Assembly: GCA_032560695.1 (NCBI GenBank)
Contig: JAWGHR010000012.1
Span: forward strand, 1-38,325
Origin: Peptoniphilus_A harei_B
GTDB taxonomy: Bacteria; Bacillota; Clostridia; Tissierellales; Peptoniphilaceae
Length of the DNA: 38,325 bases
Direction: 5' to 3'
The notes beneath the pieces were generated by a model that had not been told where the DNA came from, made no database searches, and saw only the letters and a list, made by a program, of their open reading frames with translations. Within the stretch, counting starts at the first letter, position 1. Each line of letters starts with the position of its first letter. The translations under genes were made by a program, and so were the position numbers. Shown piece after piece: positions 16,980-25,306 of this stretch.

Positions 16980-18578
16980 TCATATTGAAAGCTTGCCAGC
17001 GTTGGATATATAAGATGAAATTCTTTCCATAGCTGCAAGGGTCTTTTCATAAAGAAGTCCAGATTCAGGATTACAAATTTTTTCCCTCATCCTCACCATG
17101 TGGTTGTTCCTAAAGGCAGATGCCTCTTTTTGAACAAGTTCGTTGGACTCACGCATAAAGGCAACTCTCTCACTCTTTTCCATGTCCCCATCATAGGATT
17201 GGAACATCTTATCGATTATAGCATTTATTTCTCTTAACTCATCAAAGGTCACGTCTGTGAACAATAGGCCTTCATCTTCCTTTAGCTTGGCAACTTCGGC
17301 TATGTTTTTGGAGTGGTCCCCTATTCTTTCCATGTCCCTAGATATTCTAAGGTAGTTTGCGAAGTTGGCTGAAGTCTGGTCGTTCATAGATAAACCCAGC
17401 GAATCAATTATAAAGGCGGAGATTTGTTTGTTGAGGTAGTTGATAACTCCCTCTCTCCTAAAGATCTCATCGTACTTTTCATCATCAAACTTGCTTAATA
17501 GTTCAACAGAGCTTTCATAATTCATAGCAACTATATCAAGTAGCCTTCTCACCTCTGCCTTGACATCAGTAAAGGTTGCTGGGGCATCCTTTGTAATATT
17601 TAAGTTGATGTACTGTAAAGACATCTCTTCTTGTTCCTTGTCTATACCAGGAATAATCTTGAAGGATAGGTCTGCAAGCTTCTTGGAGAAAGGAATTAAT
17701 AAAATTGTTGTTGCAATATTAAAGATTGTGTGAAGGTTGGCGATCTCTGCTGCCGGTAAGTTCCTTGAAAATCTTTCTACTATCTCGTCTATTGGGATCA
17801 CAAAGGATACAAGGATAAATATTATTGTACCAATAATGTTAAATAGAACGTGAACTAGAGCAGTCCTCCTTGCGTTCTTAGATGATCCAACTGAAGATAA
17901 AACTGAAGTTACACAAGTACCGATGTTAAATCCAAGGATTATATACATGGCAGAATGGAGTGATATTACACCTTGGTTGGCAACGGCTTGCAAGATACCA
18001 AGGGACGCTGAAGATGATTGTAATAAGGCTGTTATACCTGTACCTGCCAAAACTCCCAAGATTGGATTGTCAAACTTAGTCATTAGGCTTGAGAATCCAG
18101 GGTAGTCTCTAAGGGGTGCCATGGAGTCACTCATAAATTGCATACCCATGAATAAGAAACCAAGGCCTATAACTGCTTGGCCAATATATTTTTTCTTCTT
18201 ACTCTTGGAGAAGGTGTTCATCAAAAAGCCTATAAAGGCAATTATAGGTGCTAGAGTTGAAATATTTAGGGCTACTAATTGACCTGTGATTGTTGTACCA
18301 ATATTGGCCCCCATAATAATTCCAACAGACTGATAGATAGTCATGAGGCCTGCGTTTACAAAACCCACAACCATTACTGTAGTCGCAGAAGATGATTGGA
18401 TTACTGCAGTGACAAGAGCACCAACAAGTATGGATTTAAAAAAGTTCGAAGTCATCTTTTCAATGACAACTCGGAGCTTATCACCTGCGACTAATTCGAG
18501 ACCCGAGCTCATCATTTCCATTCCATAAAGGAAAAGAGCAAGTCCTCCTAATAGTTCAATAAAATAATTAATTGACAT
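16980..18578 (-). CDS. Na+/phosphate symporter family protein with C-terminal PhoU domain (NptA/YjbB-like)
   Basis: 532 residues. Two inverted repeats of the Na/Pi co-transporter family are visible by their QSSSA motifs: AVIQSSSATTVMVVGFVNAG and ALLQSSSASLGILQAV, with GANIGTT and GFNIGTC. The soluble C-terminus (about 330-532) is helical and PhoU-like (RISRDMERIGDHSKNIAEVA, the metal-binding ERIGD motif). Members may import or export phosphate; the direction is not decided by sequence. The ATG at 18578 follows GGGAGGACTT; the frame runs 10 codons further upstream without a ribosome binding site. A monocistronic gene with its own terminator. Confidence 0.92.
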   Translation of the reverse strand: MSINYFIELLGGLALFLYGMEMMSSGLELVAGDKLRVVIEKMTSNFFKSILVGALVTAVIQSSSATTVMVVGFVNAGLMTIYQSVGIIMGANIGTTITGQLVALNISTLAPIIAFIGFLMNTFSKSKKKKYIGQAVIGLGFLFMGMQFMSDSMAPLRDYPGFSSLMTKFDNPILGVLAGTGITALLQSSSASLGILQAVANQGVISLHSAMYIILGFNIGTCVTSVLSSVGSSKNARRTALVHVLFNIIGTIIFILVSFVIPIDEIVERFSRNLPAAEIANLHTIFNIATTILLIPFSKKLADLSFKIIPGIDKEQEEMSLQYINLNITKDAPATFTDVKAEVRRLLDIVAMNYESSVELLSKFDDEKYDEIFRREGVINYLNKQISAFIIDSLGLSMNDQTSANFANYLRISRDMERIGDHSKNIAEVAKLKEDEGLLFTDVTFDELREINAIIDKMFQSYDGDMEKSERVAFMRESNELVQKEASAFRNNHMVRMREKICNPESGLLYEKTLAAMERISSYISNAGKLSI

Positions 18579-18682
18579 AAGTCCTCCCAAATCTTTTTTC
18601 AATTTCATCTTACAATATAATTCTCAATTTTTAAAGACAAAGTAAAGATTTTGTAAATAAATCGTAAAATGATATAAAAAAA

Positions 18683-18697
18683 GACGGCTGAGCCGTC
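18683..18697 (-). terminator. Intrinsic terminator of the XRE-to-MFS operon
   Basis: Minus strand: GACGGC-TCA-GCCGTC followed by TTTTTTT. Lies 18 bases beyond the MFS stop codon. Confidence 0.92.
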
Positions 18698-18714
18698 AAT
18701 TTCTTAATTTAATT

Positions 18715-19935
18715 TTAAATTTCTTTTGAAGCTTTTAGGTAAAAGGGGATCGCCATTACTTGTGCAAGGATGGAAAGCCCAATCATAAGTGTGAGGGACT
18801 TTGAATAAATAACTCCAAGGAGCCAAGAACCCAAGAACCAAAAGATTCCAAAGGAGCACTCAAAGATTCCATAACCTGTTGCCCTGTTCTTCTTTGGCAC
18901 CATGGAGGTCACGGCAGCCTTTAATATAGACTCTTGAGCACCCATGCCTATTCCCCAAAGGACTAGGCCAAATAAAATTGCAAGTTCACTCTTAAATCCA
19001 AAGATAAATAGGGCAAAGGGAGCAGAAATTATTGTAGAAATCACAAGGGTCCTTATTCCCTTCTTGTCGTAGATGTGACCAAAGACCAAAGCAGCCACAG
19101 CGTCAACTAACATGGCACCAGCGTATAGGAGTGGAAGAGTCTCTTGGCTTATTAATCTAAAAGTTTCATAAGACCCACCAAGGCCTGTGAAGCTTTTGGA
19201 TATGTGCATAATGACTAGGGCGTAGTCCATGAATCCAAAGGCAAAAAGTGAAATCCCAACAATATAATAAATGAAGGACTTTTTCATTACAAATTCCTCT
19301 TTATTTTTTGATTCAGGTTCAAAGGCCTCAGGGTTTGGAAACTCCCTCTTGGTTATAAACAAAAGCAAGATCGTAATGAATCCTGGGATTGCCAAGAAGG
19401 CAAAGGCAGTCCTATAAATTTCAAAAGTTGTGCCCTCAGTCTTAAAGAGCATGACGAGATAGAGAAAGACTGGTCCCAAGAAGGCACCAATTTGATCTAA
19501 CATCTCTTGGATCCCAAAAGACTTGCCAACCCCTTCTTGGCTGGCAGCAAAGGACATAATGGTATCCTTGGCAGGCTTCTTGATGGCCTTGCCCATTCTC
19601 TGGATGACAAGCAAGGCTGCAGCAGCAATCCAACCTCTTTCGCCAACAAGAGCAAGGGCAGGAACTGCTAAGATGTCTAAAATGTAGCCAAAGATTACCA
19701 TGGGCCAATACTTTTTTGTCCTGTCAGTTATTTTCCCAAAGACATATCTCATGGAGTAGCCAATGAGTTCTCCAAGGCCAGATATAAATCCAATGGTGCC
19801 TGCTGAGGCACCAAGTAGGGCAAGATAGGCTCCCCTAATGCTTGATGCTCCCTCATGGGTCATGTCTGAAAAGAGGCTGACGATCCCAAATAAAATTATA
19901 AAGGTCATAGCCCTCGAAATTCTTTTTTCCTTCAT
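18715..19935 (-). CDS. MFS transporter
   Basis: 406 residues with 11-12 membrane segments. The N-terminal motif SDMTHEGASSIRGAYLALLG (about 20-40) is typical of an MFS subgroup annotated as putative exporters in Firmicutes and archaea. The loop 2-3 motif is FGKITDRTKKYWPMV, and the second half repeats it as FGHIYDKKGIRTLV. Substrate unknown. The ATG at 19935 has GGAAGTGA about 6 bases upstream; a GTG at 19944 is an alternative. It is the last gene behind the XRE regulator; no terminator separates it from the small membrane protein 36 bases upstream, so it is probably the operon's effector. Confidence 0.88.
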   Translation of the reverse strand: MKEKRISRAMTFIILFGIVSLFSDMTHEGASSIRGAYLALLGASAGTIGFISGLGELIGYSMRYVFGKITDRTKKYWPMVIFGYILDILAVPALALVGERGWIAAAALLVIQRMGKAIKKPAKDTIMSFAASQEGVGKSFGIQEMLDQIGAFLGPVFLYLVMLFKTEGTTFEIYRTAFAFLAIPGFITILLLFITKREFPNPEAFEPESKNKEEFVMKKSFIYYIVGISLFAFGFMDYALVIMHISKSFTGLGGSYETFRLISQETLPLLYAGAMLVDAVAALVFGHIYDKKGIRTLVISTIISAPFALFIFGFKSELAILFGLVLWGIGMGAQESILKAAVTSMVPKKNRATGYGIFECSFGIFWFLGSWLLGVIYSKSLTLMIGLSILAQVMAIPFYLKASKEI

Positions 19936-19970
19936 CTTATTCACTTCCGAAATTTTCCTTAATTATAAAT

Positions 19971-20246
19971 TTATTTTTTCTTAATAAAAACTGTAATGCC
20001 GTTGATTATTATTGATCCAAGAGTGCAGACAAAGAGAGTCCCTCTTATAGTTGGAATTACATCAAGGGCACCAGCAATATCTCCCTTAATTAGAAAATTT
20101 GCTCCCATATTATAAAAACTAAAAATTGCAAGGCAGGTAAAGGCCATGCTGAGGAACCTATCCCTAGATGGATCTTTTCCATTTAACCATCCCAAAACAT
20201 TTTTAACAGCAAAAAATATTGCAATAAGTCCACAAATAATTCCCAT
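19971..20246 (-). CDS. Small membrane protein of unknown function
   Basis: 91 residues with three hydrophobic segments (about 2-20, 33-52, 68-87) and the polar linker WLNGKDPSRDR. No family recognised. It starts 14 bases after the PH-like gene and precedes the MFS gene in the XRE operon. Similar small membrane proteins accompany XRE regulators in many Firmicutes. Confidence 0.75.
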   Translation of the reverse strand: MGIICGLIAIFFAVKNVLGWLNGKDPSRDRFLSMAFTCLAIFSFYNMGANFLIKGDIAGALDVIPTIRGTLFVCTLGSIIINGITVFIKKK

Positions 20247-20260
20247 CTTATCCTTCTTTC

Positions 20261-20680
20261 TTAAATCCTATTCCAATCCTTTGATTTTAATTCCATAAAT
20301 CTCTCTTCATTGCCTTCAAAAATTTTGCCCTTGAAATCAACTTCATACATGACCTTCTTGCCCAAGTGCCTTAGACTTATGATGGCTTTATTATTTTTCT
20401 CATCAACTTCAAAGTCTTCGATTTCATTCCAAGGCATTAATAAGAAGTCCCTCTTTGTTGAATTTGAAATTTCACTTTCGTAAAGTCCCTTGGGGCTAAA
20501 GTAGAGGATAAAGGTCCTTGATGAATCCATAGTGTAGAAGAGCCCACCTATTATCATAAGCTTAGCCAGTCCTGTCTTGATGTCATTGGCCTTAAAGGCC
20601 ACTAGGTAGTTGTCCCTATCGCCAAAAATTTTTTCCACCTTGTCACTAAATTCCTTCTTGTCGTTAAATAATAATCCCAT
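20261..20680 (-). CDS. Small cytoplasmic protein, possibly PH-like
   Basis: 139 residues, start at the ATG 20680 (GTGAGG upstream; the frame runs 25 codons further into the XRE gene in another phase, which I reject). The central part alternates beta strands (FILYFSPKGLYES, LMPWNEIEDFEVDEKN, KAIISLRHLGKKVMYEVDF) as bacterial PH-like or YcxB-type domains do; this is a weak resemblance. It sits 7 bases after the XRE gene. Confidence 0.7.
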   Translation of the reverse strand: MGLLFNDKKEFSDKVEKIFGDRDNYLVAFKANDIKTGLAKLMIIGGLFYTMDSSRTFILYFSPKGLYESEISNSTKRDFLLMPWNEIEDFEVDEKNNKAIISLRHLGKKVMYEVDFKGKIFEGNEERFMELKSKDWNRI

Positions 20681-20687
20681 AAAAACC

Positions 20688-20900
20688 TCACTTAAATATA
20701 AAAACTTCCTTGATGTCCTTGCCCAAGACCTTGCAGATTTTGTAGGCTGTCTCAAGGGTTGGACTAATGGTGTTATTCTCGTAGGCCATAATTGACCTTC
20801 TCTTGAGTCCCACAGCCTTTGCTAGCTTGTGTTGAGAGAGTCCAAGCTCTTTTCTGTACTTAGCAATTTTATTTTCTATTACTACATTTTCTATTTCCAT
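20688..20900 (-). CDS. XRE family transcriptional regulator
   Basis: 70 residues, a single Cro/CI-type HTH: IAKYRKELGLSQHKLAKAVG then RRSIMAYENNTISPTLETA. The Q-K-L-A and S-Y-E-N positions are canonical. No sensor domain. ATG at 20900 after AGGTGA. It heads an operon with a PH-like protein, a small membrane protein and an MFS transporter, and an inverted repeat lies just upstream, so autorepression is likely. Confidence 0.9.
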   Translation of the reverse strand: MEIENVVIENKIAKYRKELGLSQHKLAKAVGLKRRSIMAYENNTISPTLETAYKICKVLGKDIKEVFIFK

Positions 20901-20916
20901 TAAATCACCTGACGCT

Positions 20917-20940
20917 TTTGGTTACATTTATGGTACCAAA
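20917..20940 (-). promoter_or_regulatory. Candidate XRE operator
   Basis: TTTGGTTAC (20917-20925) and GGTACCAAA (20932-20940) form an imperfect inverted repeat with perfect TTTGGT/ACCAAA outer arms, 17 bases upstream of the XRE start. A TTGACA lies at 20984-20979 on the minus strand; the matching -10 (TTATTG or TATTGA) is weak. Confidence 0.5.
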
Positions 20941-21064
20941 GTATGTTCGCAACTTCAATAATTTTTCCAAAGACCAATTGTCAAATCAAATGCAAGACCT
21001 ATGCTAAGAAACCAAAAAGTTTTCTTCTAGGCCCTGCCCCTTATGGTAAAACAAAATAATTAAA

Positions 21065-21088
21065 GGTGCCTAGAAAAATCTAAGCACC
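21065..21088 (-). terminator. Terminator after troR
   Basis: GGTGC (21065-21069) and GCACC (21084-21088) enclose a TAGA/TCTA inner stem. The minus strand continues with TTTAATTATTTT, a modest T-tract. It directly follows the troR stop. Confidence 0.65.
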
Positions 21089-21092
21089 CTTT

Positions 21093-21497
21093 TTAATCTT
21101 CTAAATTTATATACACTTTTTGTCCATGAGGACATATTTTTGGATAGTCCAAATATTTATTTAAGCTTTCCATTAACTTATCTCCTGTTGCATGCTCCAA
21201 GAGGTCTGCCTGGTCGTGGATTTCATCTTCGTCAAAGTCTAGGACTTCTTCTAAGAACTGCTCCCATAGCCTGTGGATGGAAATTAATTTTTTGGCGATT
21301 TTTCCCCCATCCCCTGTGAGATAAATTTTTTGATTTTCCACATAGACTAGGCCTTCTTCTGATAATTTTTTTATCATTTCTGTGACAGAGGGCTTGGAGA
21401 CTTTTAAATAAAAACTAAGGTCTTTATTTAGAGAGTAGCCTCTTCTTTCTATATCTTTAAAAATATTTTTTATATAATCTTCCTTGCTTGGGCTCAT
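21093..21497 (-). CDS. troR: DtxR/MntR family metal-dependent repressor (TroR-like)
   Basis: 134 residues: N-terminal winged HTH (about 1-62, SLNKDLSFYLKVSKPSVTEMI) and dimerisation/metal domain, no SH3 domain, as in MntR/TroR. Aligning by eye to B. subtilis MntR, the metal ligands are Asp7 (D8), His75 (H77), Asp98 (E99), Glu101 (E102) and His102 (H103). The position of MntR Glu11 is Lys10 here, which should alter the two-metal site and metal selectivity. It is the last gene of the metal ABC operon, overlapping the permease gene by 4 bases, the same arrangement as troR in Treponema pallidum. A DtxR-like palindrome over the operon's promoter is its likely target. Confidence 0.88.
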   Translation of the reverse strand: MSPSKEDYIKNIFKDIERRGYSLNKDLSFYLKVSKPSVTEMIKKLSEEGLVYVENQKIYLTGDGGKIAKKLISIHRLWEQFLEEVLDFDEDEIHDQADLLEHATGDKLMESLNKYLDYPKICPHGQKVYINLED

Positions 21498-22606
21498 TTG
21501 ATATTAAACTCCTCTAAAAGTGATGTATATTTATTATACCCCAAAGAAGTCAGCTCATAAATCATTTTGTCAGAATTTAAATTTATGAGTTTTTTCTTAG
21601 TTAAGTAGGATATATTTTTATCAGTTGTTCCCTTGTCCCAATTTAAGTGCTTGGCTATAGAGTCTGCACCAAGTTCTACTTTTTCTTCTTCTCTTCCTTG
21701 GTGAGAACCTATGTGGATTAAAATAGAATAGGCCATTATTAGCATCCTATTTTGATGTCTTACATAAATTTGTCCAATCATGCCATTCTTGTTAAAGATT
21801 AAGACTAGTAAAAACACTAGGCCTGCCATGGCGGCAGTTGTTCCTGACATGGAAAGGTTTAAATAAGTCGCCACTAAGAAGCCCAACATACAGTTTATAA
21901 AGGCAAAGACTGCTGATAAGAAAAGCATCTTTTTTAAGTCTTTACTTATAATGTAGGCAGTTGCACCTGGTGTAATAAAGAAGGATATTACAAGTATGGC
22001 ACCAACGCTGTCAAAGGAAATTACAGCACTTAATGATGCAAGACTCATAAGGGCATAAAATAATAACTTCGATGAAAAACCACTTATACTTGCAAAGTCT
22101 GGATCAAAGCTTGTAACTTTTAACTCCTTAAAAAAGACCACTATAAATAAAGTATTTACAATAAACATTCCACTTGATAGGACTAGGGCCTTTGGAAGTT
22201 CAAAGCCCAGGATAGTTATTGTATTAAGTGGTGCAAGTATTACTTCACCCATTAGGACAACGTCAGTATCTAGGTGGACATTTCTTGCAAATTTTGTAAT
22301 TAAAATTACTGCAAGGGCAAAGAAAAGTGGAAAGACTATTCCAACTGCATCGTCGTTTTTGACAAGTCCAGTGTTGGATAAGCTTTCTATTGCATATACA
22401 GTAATAAGCCCAAAGACTGCGGCTCCAAGTATTAACATAGGCGATTCAATGTCCTTAGTTATAAAGTATGCAAGGACTATACCTAAAAGGACAGAGTGAC
22501 TAATGGCATCTGTTAGCATAGAAAGAGATCTAAGCATTAGGAAAGACCCAATCCCAGCGCAGCTTAGGGCTGTCATAAATAAAATAATAAAAATCATTAT
22601 ATTCAT
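21494..22606 (-). CDS. troD: Metal ABC transporter permease with C-terminal winged-helix extension (TroD-like)
   Basis: 370 residues. Residues 1-260 are a standard ABC-3 permease (FLMLRSLSMLTDAISHSVLLG; the D-A-I-S-H motif; SFDSVGAILVISFFITPGATA). From about 275 the chain leaves the membrane and forms an HTH-like soluble domain of about 95 residues (GADSIAKHLNWDKGTTDKNI, then SYLTKKKLINLNSDKMIYEL). The long second permease is also known from the T. pallidum tro operon. The start overlaps troC by 4 bases (ATGA). Confidence 0.9.
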   Translation of the reverse strand: MNIMIFIILFMTALSCAGIGSFLMLRSLSMLTDAISHSVLLGIVLAYFITKDIESPMLILGAAVFGLITVYAIESLSNTGLVKNDDAVGIVFPLFFALAVILITKFARNVHLDTDVVLMGEVILAPLNTITILGFELPKALVLSSGMFIVNTLFIVVFFKELKVTSFDPDFASISGFSSKLLFYALMSLASLSAVISFDSVGAILVISFFITPGATAYIISKDLKKMLFLSAVFAFINCMLGFLVATYLNLSMSGTTAAMAGLVFLLVLIFNKNGMIGQIYVRHQNRMLIMAYSILIHIGSHQGREEEKVELGADSIAKHLNWDKGTTDKNISYLTKKKLINLNSDKMIYELTSLGYNKYTSLLEEFNIK

Positions 22607-23484
22607 TTGTAGGTCCTCCTTCTCTTGTACTTTGCTATAAGGCCCCTAGGTCCAAATAGAAGAGACAAAAAGGCAAGACTTGTCATTATTACAATAATAG
22701 TCGCCCCTGTACTCATGCCGTCATAAACTGTTGATATATAGGTCCCAAGGACTGCAGAAAAGCCTCCAAGAGAACTTGCAATAGCCATTACCCTAAAGAA
22801 GTCGTTAGACCACTGCAAGGCTGCTATGGCAGGGACTATTAAAAGTGAAGAAATTAAAATTGCCCCAACTATTTTAAGTCCTGCCCCAATTAAACTCATG
22901 GCAGAAATCATAATAACTGCATAGATAAATTTTTCGTTTACTCCAATGGTCTTGGCATAGACTTCATCAAAGATAAAGACCTTGATTTCCTTGTAAAACA
23001 AAGTTATGAGTAGTAAAACTACAATAGAAATTACAAGAATAATCTTTACGTCAGCCTCCATCATATAGGCAGCTTGACCAAATATATAGTTAGATAGTCC
23101 TGATTGAGATGCCCCCCTGTAGTTTGGGTTTCCTTGGATATGTGACTTAAGTGCCATACCAAGACCAAAGAAAGAGGATAGGACAATAGCTAAAATTGTA
23201 TCAAGACCAATCTTTGAATTCTTATTTATAACTTGAATTAAGATAAAGGCAATGGATCCTGAGAAAATTGCTCCAAATAAAAGGATAAGAGGATTTCTCG
23301 AAGAAAAGAACATAAAGGCAAAGACAAGACCTGGAAAGGCTGAGTGCCCTATGGCATCTCCTATTAGGGACTGCCCCTTCAAGACTGTAATAGTCCCCAA
23401 GGCAGCCGAAGAGATTGCCAGAAGTAGGGTCCCAATAGCTACAACTAAAAAGCTATAGGAAGTTAAGACGTCAATTTTAAACAT
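22603..23484 (-). CDS. troC: Metal ABC transporter permease (TroC-like)
   Basis: 293 residues, ABC-3 family permease with 8 or so membrane segments. Motifs: VLKGQSLIGDAIGHSAFPG (about 33-51) and LKIVGAILISSLLIVPAIAA (about 204-223). Pairs with TroD to form the channel. The ATG at 23484 overlaps the end of the ATPase gene by 8 bases, with GGAGGCGAG upstream. The function is uptake of Mn2+, Fe2+ or Zn2+; see TroA for the choice. Confidence 0.92.
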   Translation of the reverse strand: MFKIDVLTSYSFLVVAIGTLLLAISSAALGTITVLKGQSLIGDAIGHSAFPGLVFAFMFFSSRNPLILLFGAIFSGSIAFILIQVINKNSKIGLDTILAIVLSSFFGLGMALKSHIQGNPNYRGASQSGLSNYIFGQAAYMMEADVKIILVISIVVLLLITLFYKEIKVFIFDEVYAKTIGVNEKFIYAVIMISAMSLIGAGLKIVGAILISSLLIVPAIAALQWSNDFFRVMAIASSLGGFSAVLGTYISTVYDGMSTGATIIVIMTSLAFLSLLFGPRGLIAKYKRRRTYK

Positions 23485-24202
23485 TTATCTCGCCTCCAAA
23501 GGCCCTTTCAATATTTTCCTTGGTAAAGACTTCTGATACCTTGCCTTGGGCAAGAATCTTTTTGTTTAAAATAACCAAGTGGTCAAAGTATTTATCCACT
23601 GTATTTAAATCGTGGTGGACCACAATAGATGTTTTTTTATTTCTCTGCGATTCCTTTAGGAAGTCCATTATTATACCTTCGGTTTTTTTGTCAACACCAG
23701 CAAGGGGTTCATCCATGAAAAATATGCTGGCATCAGATGCAATGGCGCGGGCTATAAAAACTCTTTGCTTTTGCCCACCTGACAATTGAGAAATTTGTCT
23801 ATTTTCAAATTCCGAAAGGCCAATTTTTTCTATAGCTGCCCTGGCAATTTCCTTGTCCTTCTTGCTAGGCCTTTTAATCCAGCCACAGTGGATATACCTT
23901 CCCATTAAGACAACGTCAAAAACAGTTGTAGGAAAGTCCCAGTTGACTGAAGACGATTGGGGGATATAGGCAATTTCTTTTTGAACTTCCTTTAAAGATT
24001 TTCCCATGATTTCAACCTTGCCAGATAAAATGTTTTTAAGCCCCAAGATTCCCTTTAGAAGAGTTGATTTACCTGCTCCATTGGGACCAATAATTGCAGT
24101 GATGGAATTATTTATAAAATCCACATCATTATCCCAGATTACTGGCTTGTCGTCATAGGCTATTGTCAAGTCTTCAACCTTTATAATTACATCATTTTTC
24201 AA
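23477..24202 (-). CDS. troB: Metal ABC transporter ATPase (TroB-like)
   Basis: Complete ABC ATPase: Walker A GPNGAGKST, Q-loop YIPQSSSVNWDFPTTVFDVV, signature LSGGQKQR, Walker B SIFFMDEP with D-loop AGVD, and switch histidine VVHHDL. The family-typical VNWDFP motif after the Q-loop is that of Mn/Zn/Fe importers. Start: the GTG at 24211 abuts the troA stop and lacks a ribosome binding site, whereas the in-frame TTG at 24202 has AGGTGA 5 bases upstream, so I place the start there (241 residues). Confidence 0.92.
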   Translation of the reverse strand: MKNDVIIKVEDLTIAYDDKPVIWDNDVDFINNSITAIIGPNGAGKSTLLKGILGLKNILSGKVEIMGKSLKEVQKEIAYIPQSSSVNWDFPTTVFDVVLMGRYIHCGWIKRPSKKDKEIARAAIEKIGLSEFENRQISQLSGGQKQRVFIARAIASDASIFFMDEPLAGVDKKTEGIIMDFLKESQRNKKTSIVVHHDLNTVDKYFDHLVILNKKILAQGKVSEVFTKENIERAFGGEINV

Positions 24203-24211
24203 TTTAATCAC

Positions 24212-25165
24212 CTATTTTAAATTATCCACGATTAAATCAATGTTGTGCTTATACATATCAATAAAATTATCTCCAGCTTGTCCTTCTGGTGCTAGGGAGT
24301 CAGAGAAAAGTTCGTGGCCTTCTCCACTAATGACCTTTACATCAAAGCCCTTAGCAGCACATAGTTCCCTTAACTTTTCCATTCTTGCAGGGTCAGTTGT
24401 TGATTCAGCAAAAATTGCAGGAACTTTTTTCTCAACTATAAAGTTAGCAGTTTTTTCAATATCTTTATTCGCAACTTCAGAGTCAGTCGAAACACCTTGA
24501 GGAGCAACAACTTTAATATTATAAGCTCTTGAGAAATAATTAAAAGCGTCATGAGGAGTTATTAGATACCTATTTGCAGCTGGAATTTCATCAAGCTTTT
24601 TCTTGTTGTATTCATCAAGTTCATCAAGCTTTGCTAAGTAATTTTTTAAATTTTCTTCAATTTCAGCCTTGTGGTCAGGTACTAAGTCAGAAAGAGCCTT
24701 GGCTGCATTTTCTGTAGCCATCTTGTAGAGGGAAATATCAAACCAGAAGTGAGGGTCAACAATAATTTCTCCATCTTGGTCCATTTCTCCAAGCTTTTCT
24801 TTTGGGAAGTTTTCTGAAAGATTTGCACCAGATTTTTCTAGAATGTCTACCATCTTTCCTTCAAAGTGAAGACCGTGGAATAAAACTAGGTCAGCCTTTT
24901 CAATTTTCTTAGCATCATTAGTCTTTGGAATATAAAGGTGTGGGTCTTCCCCTGCTGGAATGATTAAATCAACATCAACAAAATCTCCAGCAAGAGTCTT
25001 TGTCATGTCGTATAAGAAAGAAGTCGTAACAGTAACTTTTTTCTTTCCTGTATCTTGTGTCTGCCCTTGACTATTGCTTTTTGAATTAGCATTAGCATCA
25101 TTAGCCTTTGGCGTACAAGCCGTCAGACAAAGCATAAGTGCCAGTGCTAAAAATATTTTTTTCAT
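24212..25165 (-). CDS. troA: Metal-binding lipoprotein of the cluster A-I family (TroA/MntA-like)
   Basis: 317 residues. Lipoprotein signal MKKIFLALALMLCLTAC with lipid-attachment Cys17, then a Ser/Asn/Gln linker. The four metal ligands of TroA are recognisable as His76 (EDPHLYIPK), His139 (VDPHFWFD), His205 (ITPHDAFNY) and Asp289 (LFSDSL). The His/Asp-rich loop of zinc-specific ZnuA is absent, which favours Mn2+ (or Fe2+). It captures the metal outside the membrane and delivers it to TroCD. It is the first gene of the operon, with promoter and operator directly upstream. Confidence 0.93.
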   Translation of the reverse strand: MKKIFLALALMLCLTACTPKANDANANSKSNSQGQTQDTGKKKVTVTTSFLYDMTKTLAGDFVDVDLIIPAGEDPHLYIPKTNDAKKIEKADLVLFHGLHFEGKMVDILEKSGANLSENFPKEKLGEMDQDGEIIVDPHFWFDISLYKMATENAAKALSDLVPDHKAEIEENLKNYLAKLDELDEYNKKKLDEIPAANRYLITPHDAFNYFSRAYNIKVVAPQGVSTDSEVANKDIEKTANFIVEKKVPAIFAESTTDPARMEKLRELCAAKGFDVKVISGEGHELFSDSLAPEGQAGDNFIDMYKHNIDLIVDNLK

Positions 25166-25196
25166 AAATTTCTCCTTTAAATATAAAATTGATAAA

Positions 25197-25254
25197 CCTA
25201 AATTAATTAGGATTGCCTAACTAAGATTATAAAAATACCTAGTAAAATTGTCAA
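25197..25254 (-). promoter_or_regulatory. troABCDR promoter with DtxR/MntR-type operator
   Basis: Minus strand: TTGACA (25254-25249), 17-base spacer, TATAAT (25231-25226), a perfect consensus promoter. The expected start of transcription (about 25219) falls in TTAGG-ATTG-CCTAA (25207-25220), which matches the core of the DtxR-family box. A second palindrome CCTAA-ATTAA-TTAGG (25197-25211) shares one arm with it. Occupation by metal-loaded TroR would block initiation. Confidence 0.85.
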
Positions 25255-25285
25255 CTATAATTTATATATGTAGGTAAAATAAAAA

Positions 25286-25306
25286 AGAGAGTTTAAGCCC
25301 TCTCTT
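25286..25306 (-). terminator. Terminator of the candidate RNA
   Basis: Minus strand: AAGAGAG, loop GGCTTAAA, CTCTCTT, then TTTT. Ends about 30 bases before the tro -35 box, insulating the tro promoter. Confidence 0.88.

Noticed and set aside
21093..25165. Zinc-specific ZnuABC system
   Set aside because: The binding protein lacks the His-rich loop, there are two permeases, and the last gene is DtxR-like, not Zur; the order matches troABCDR.
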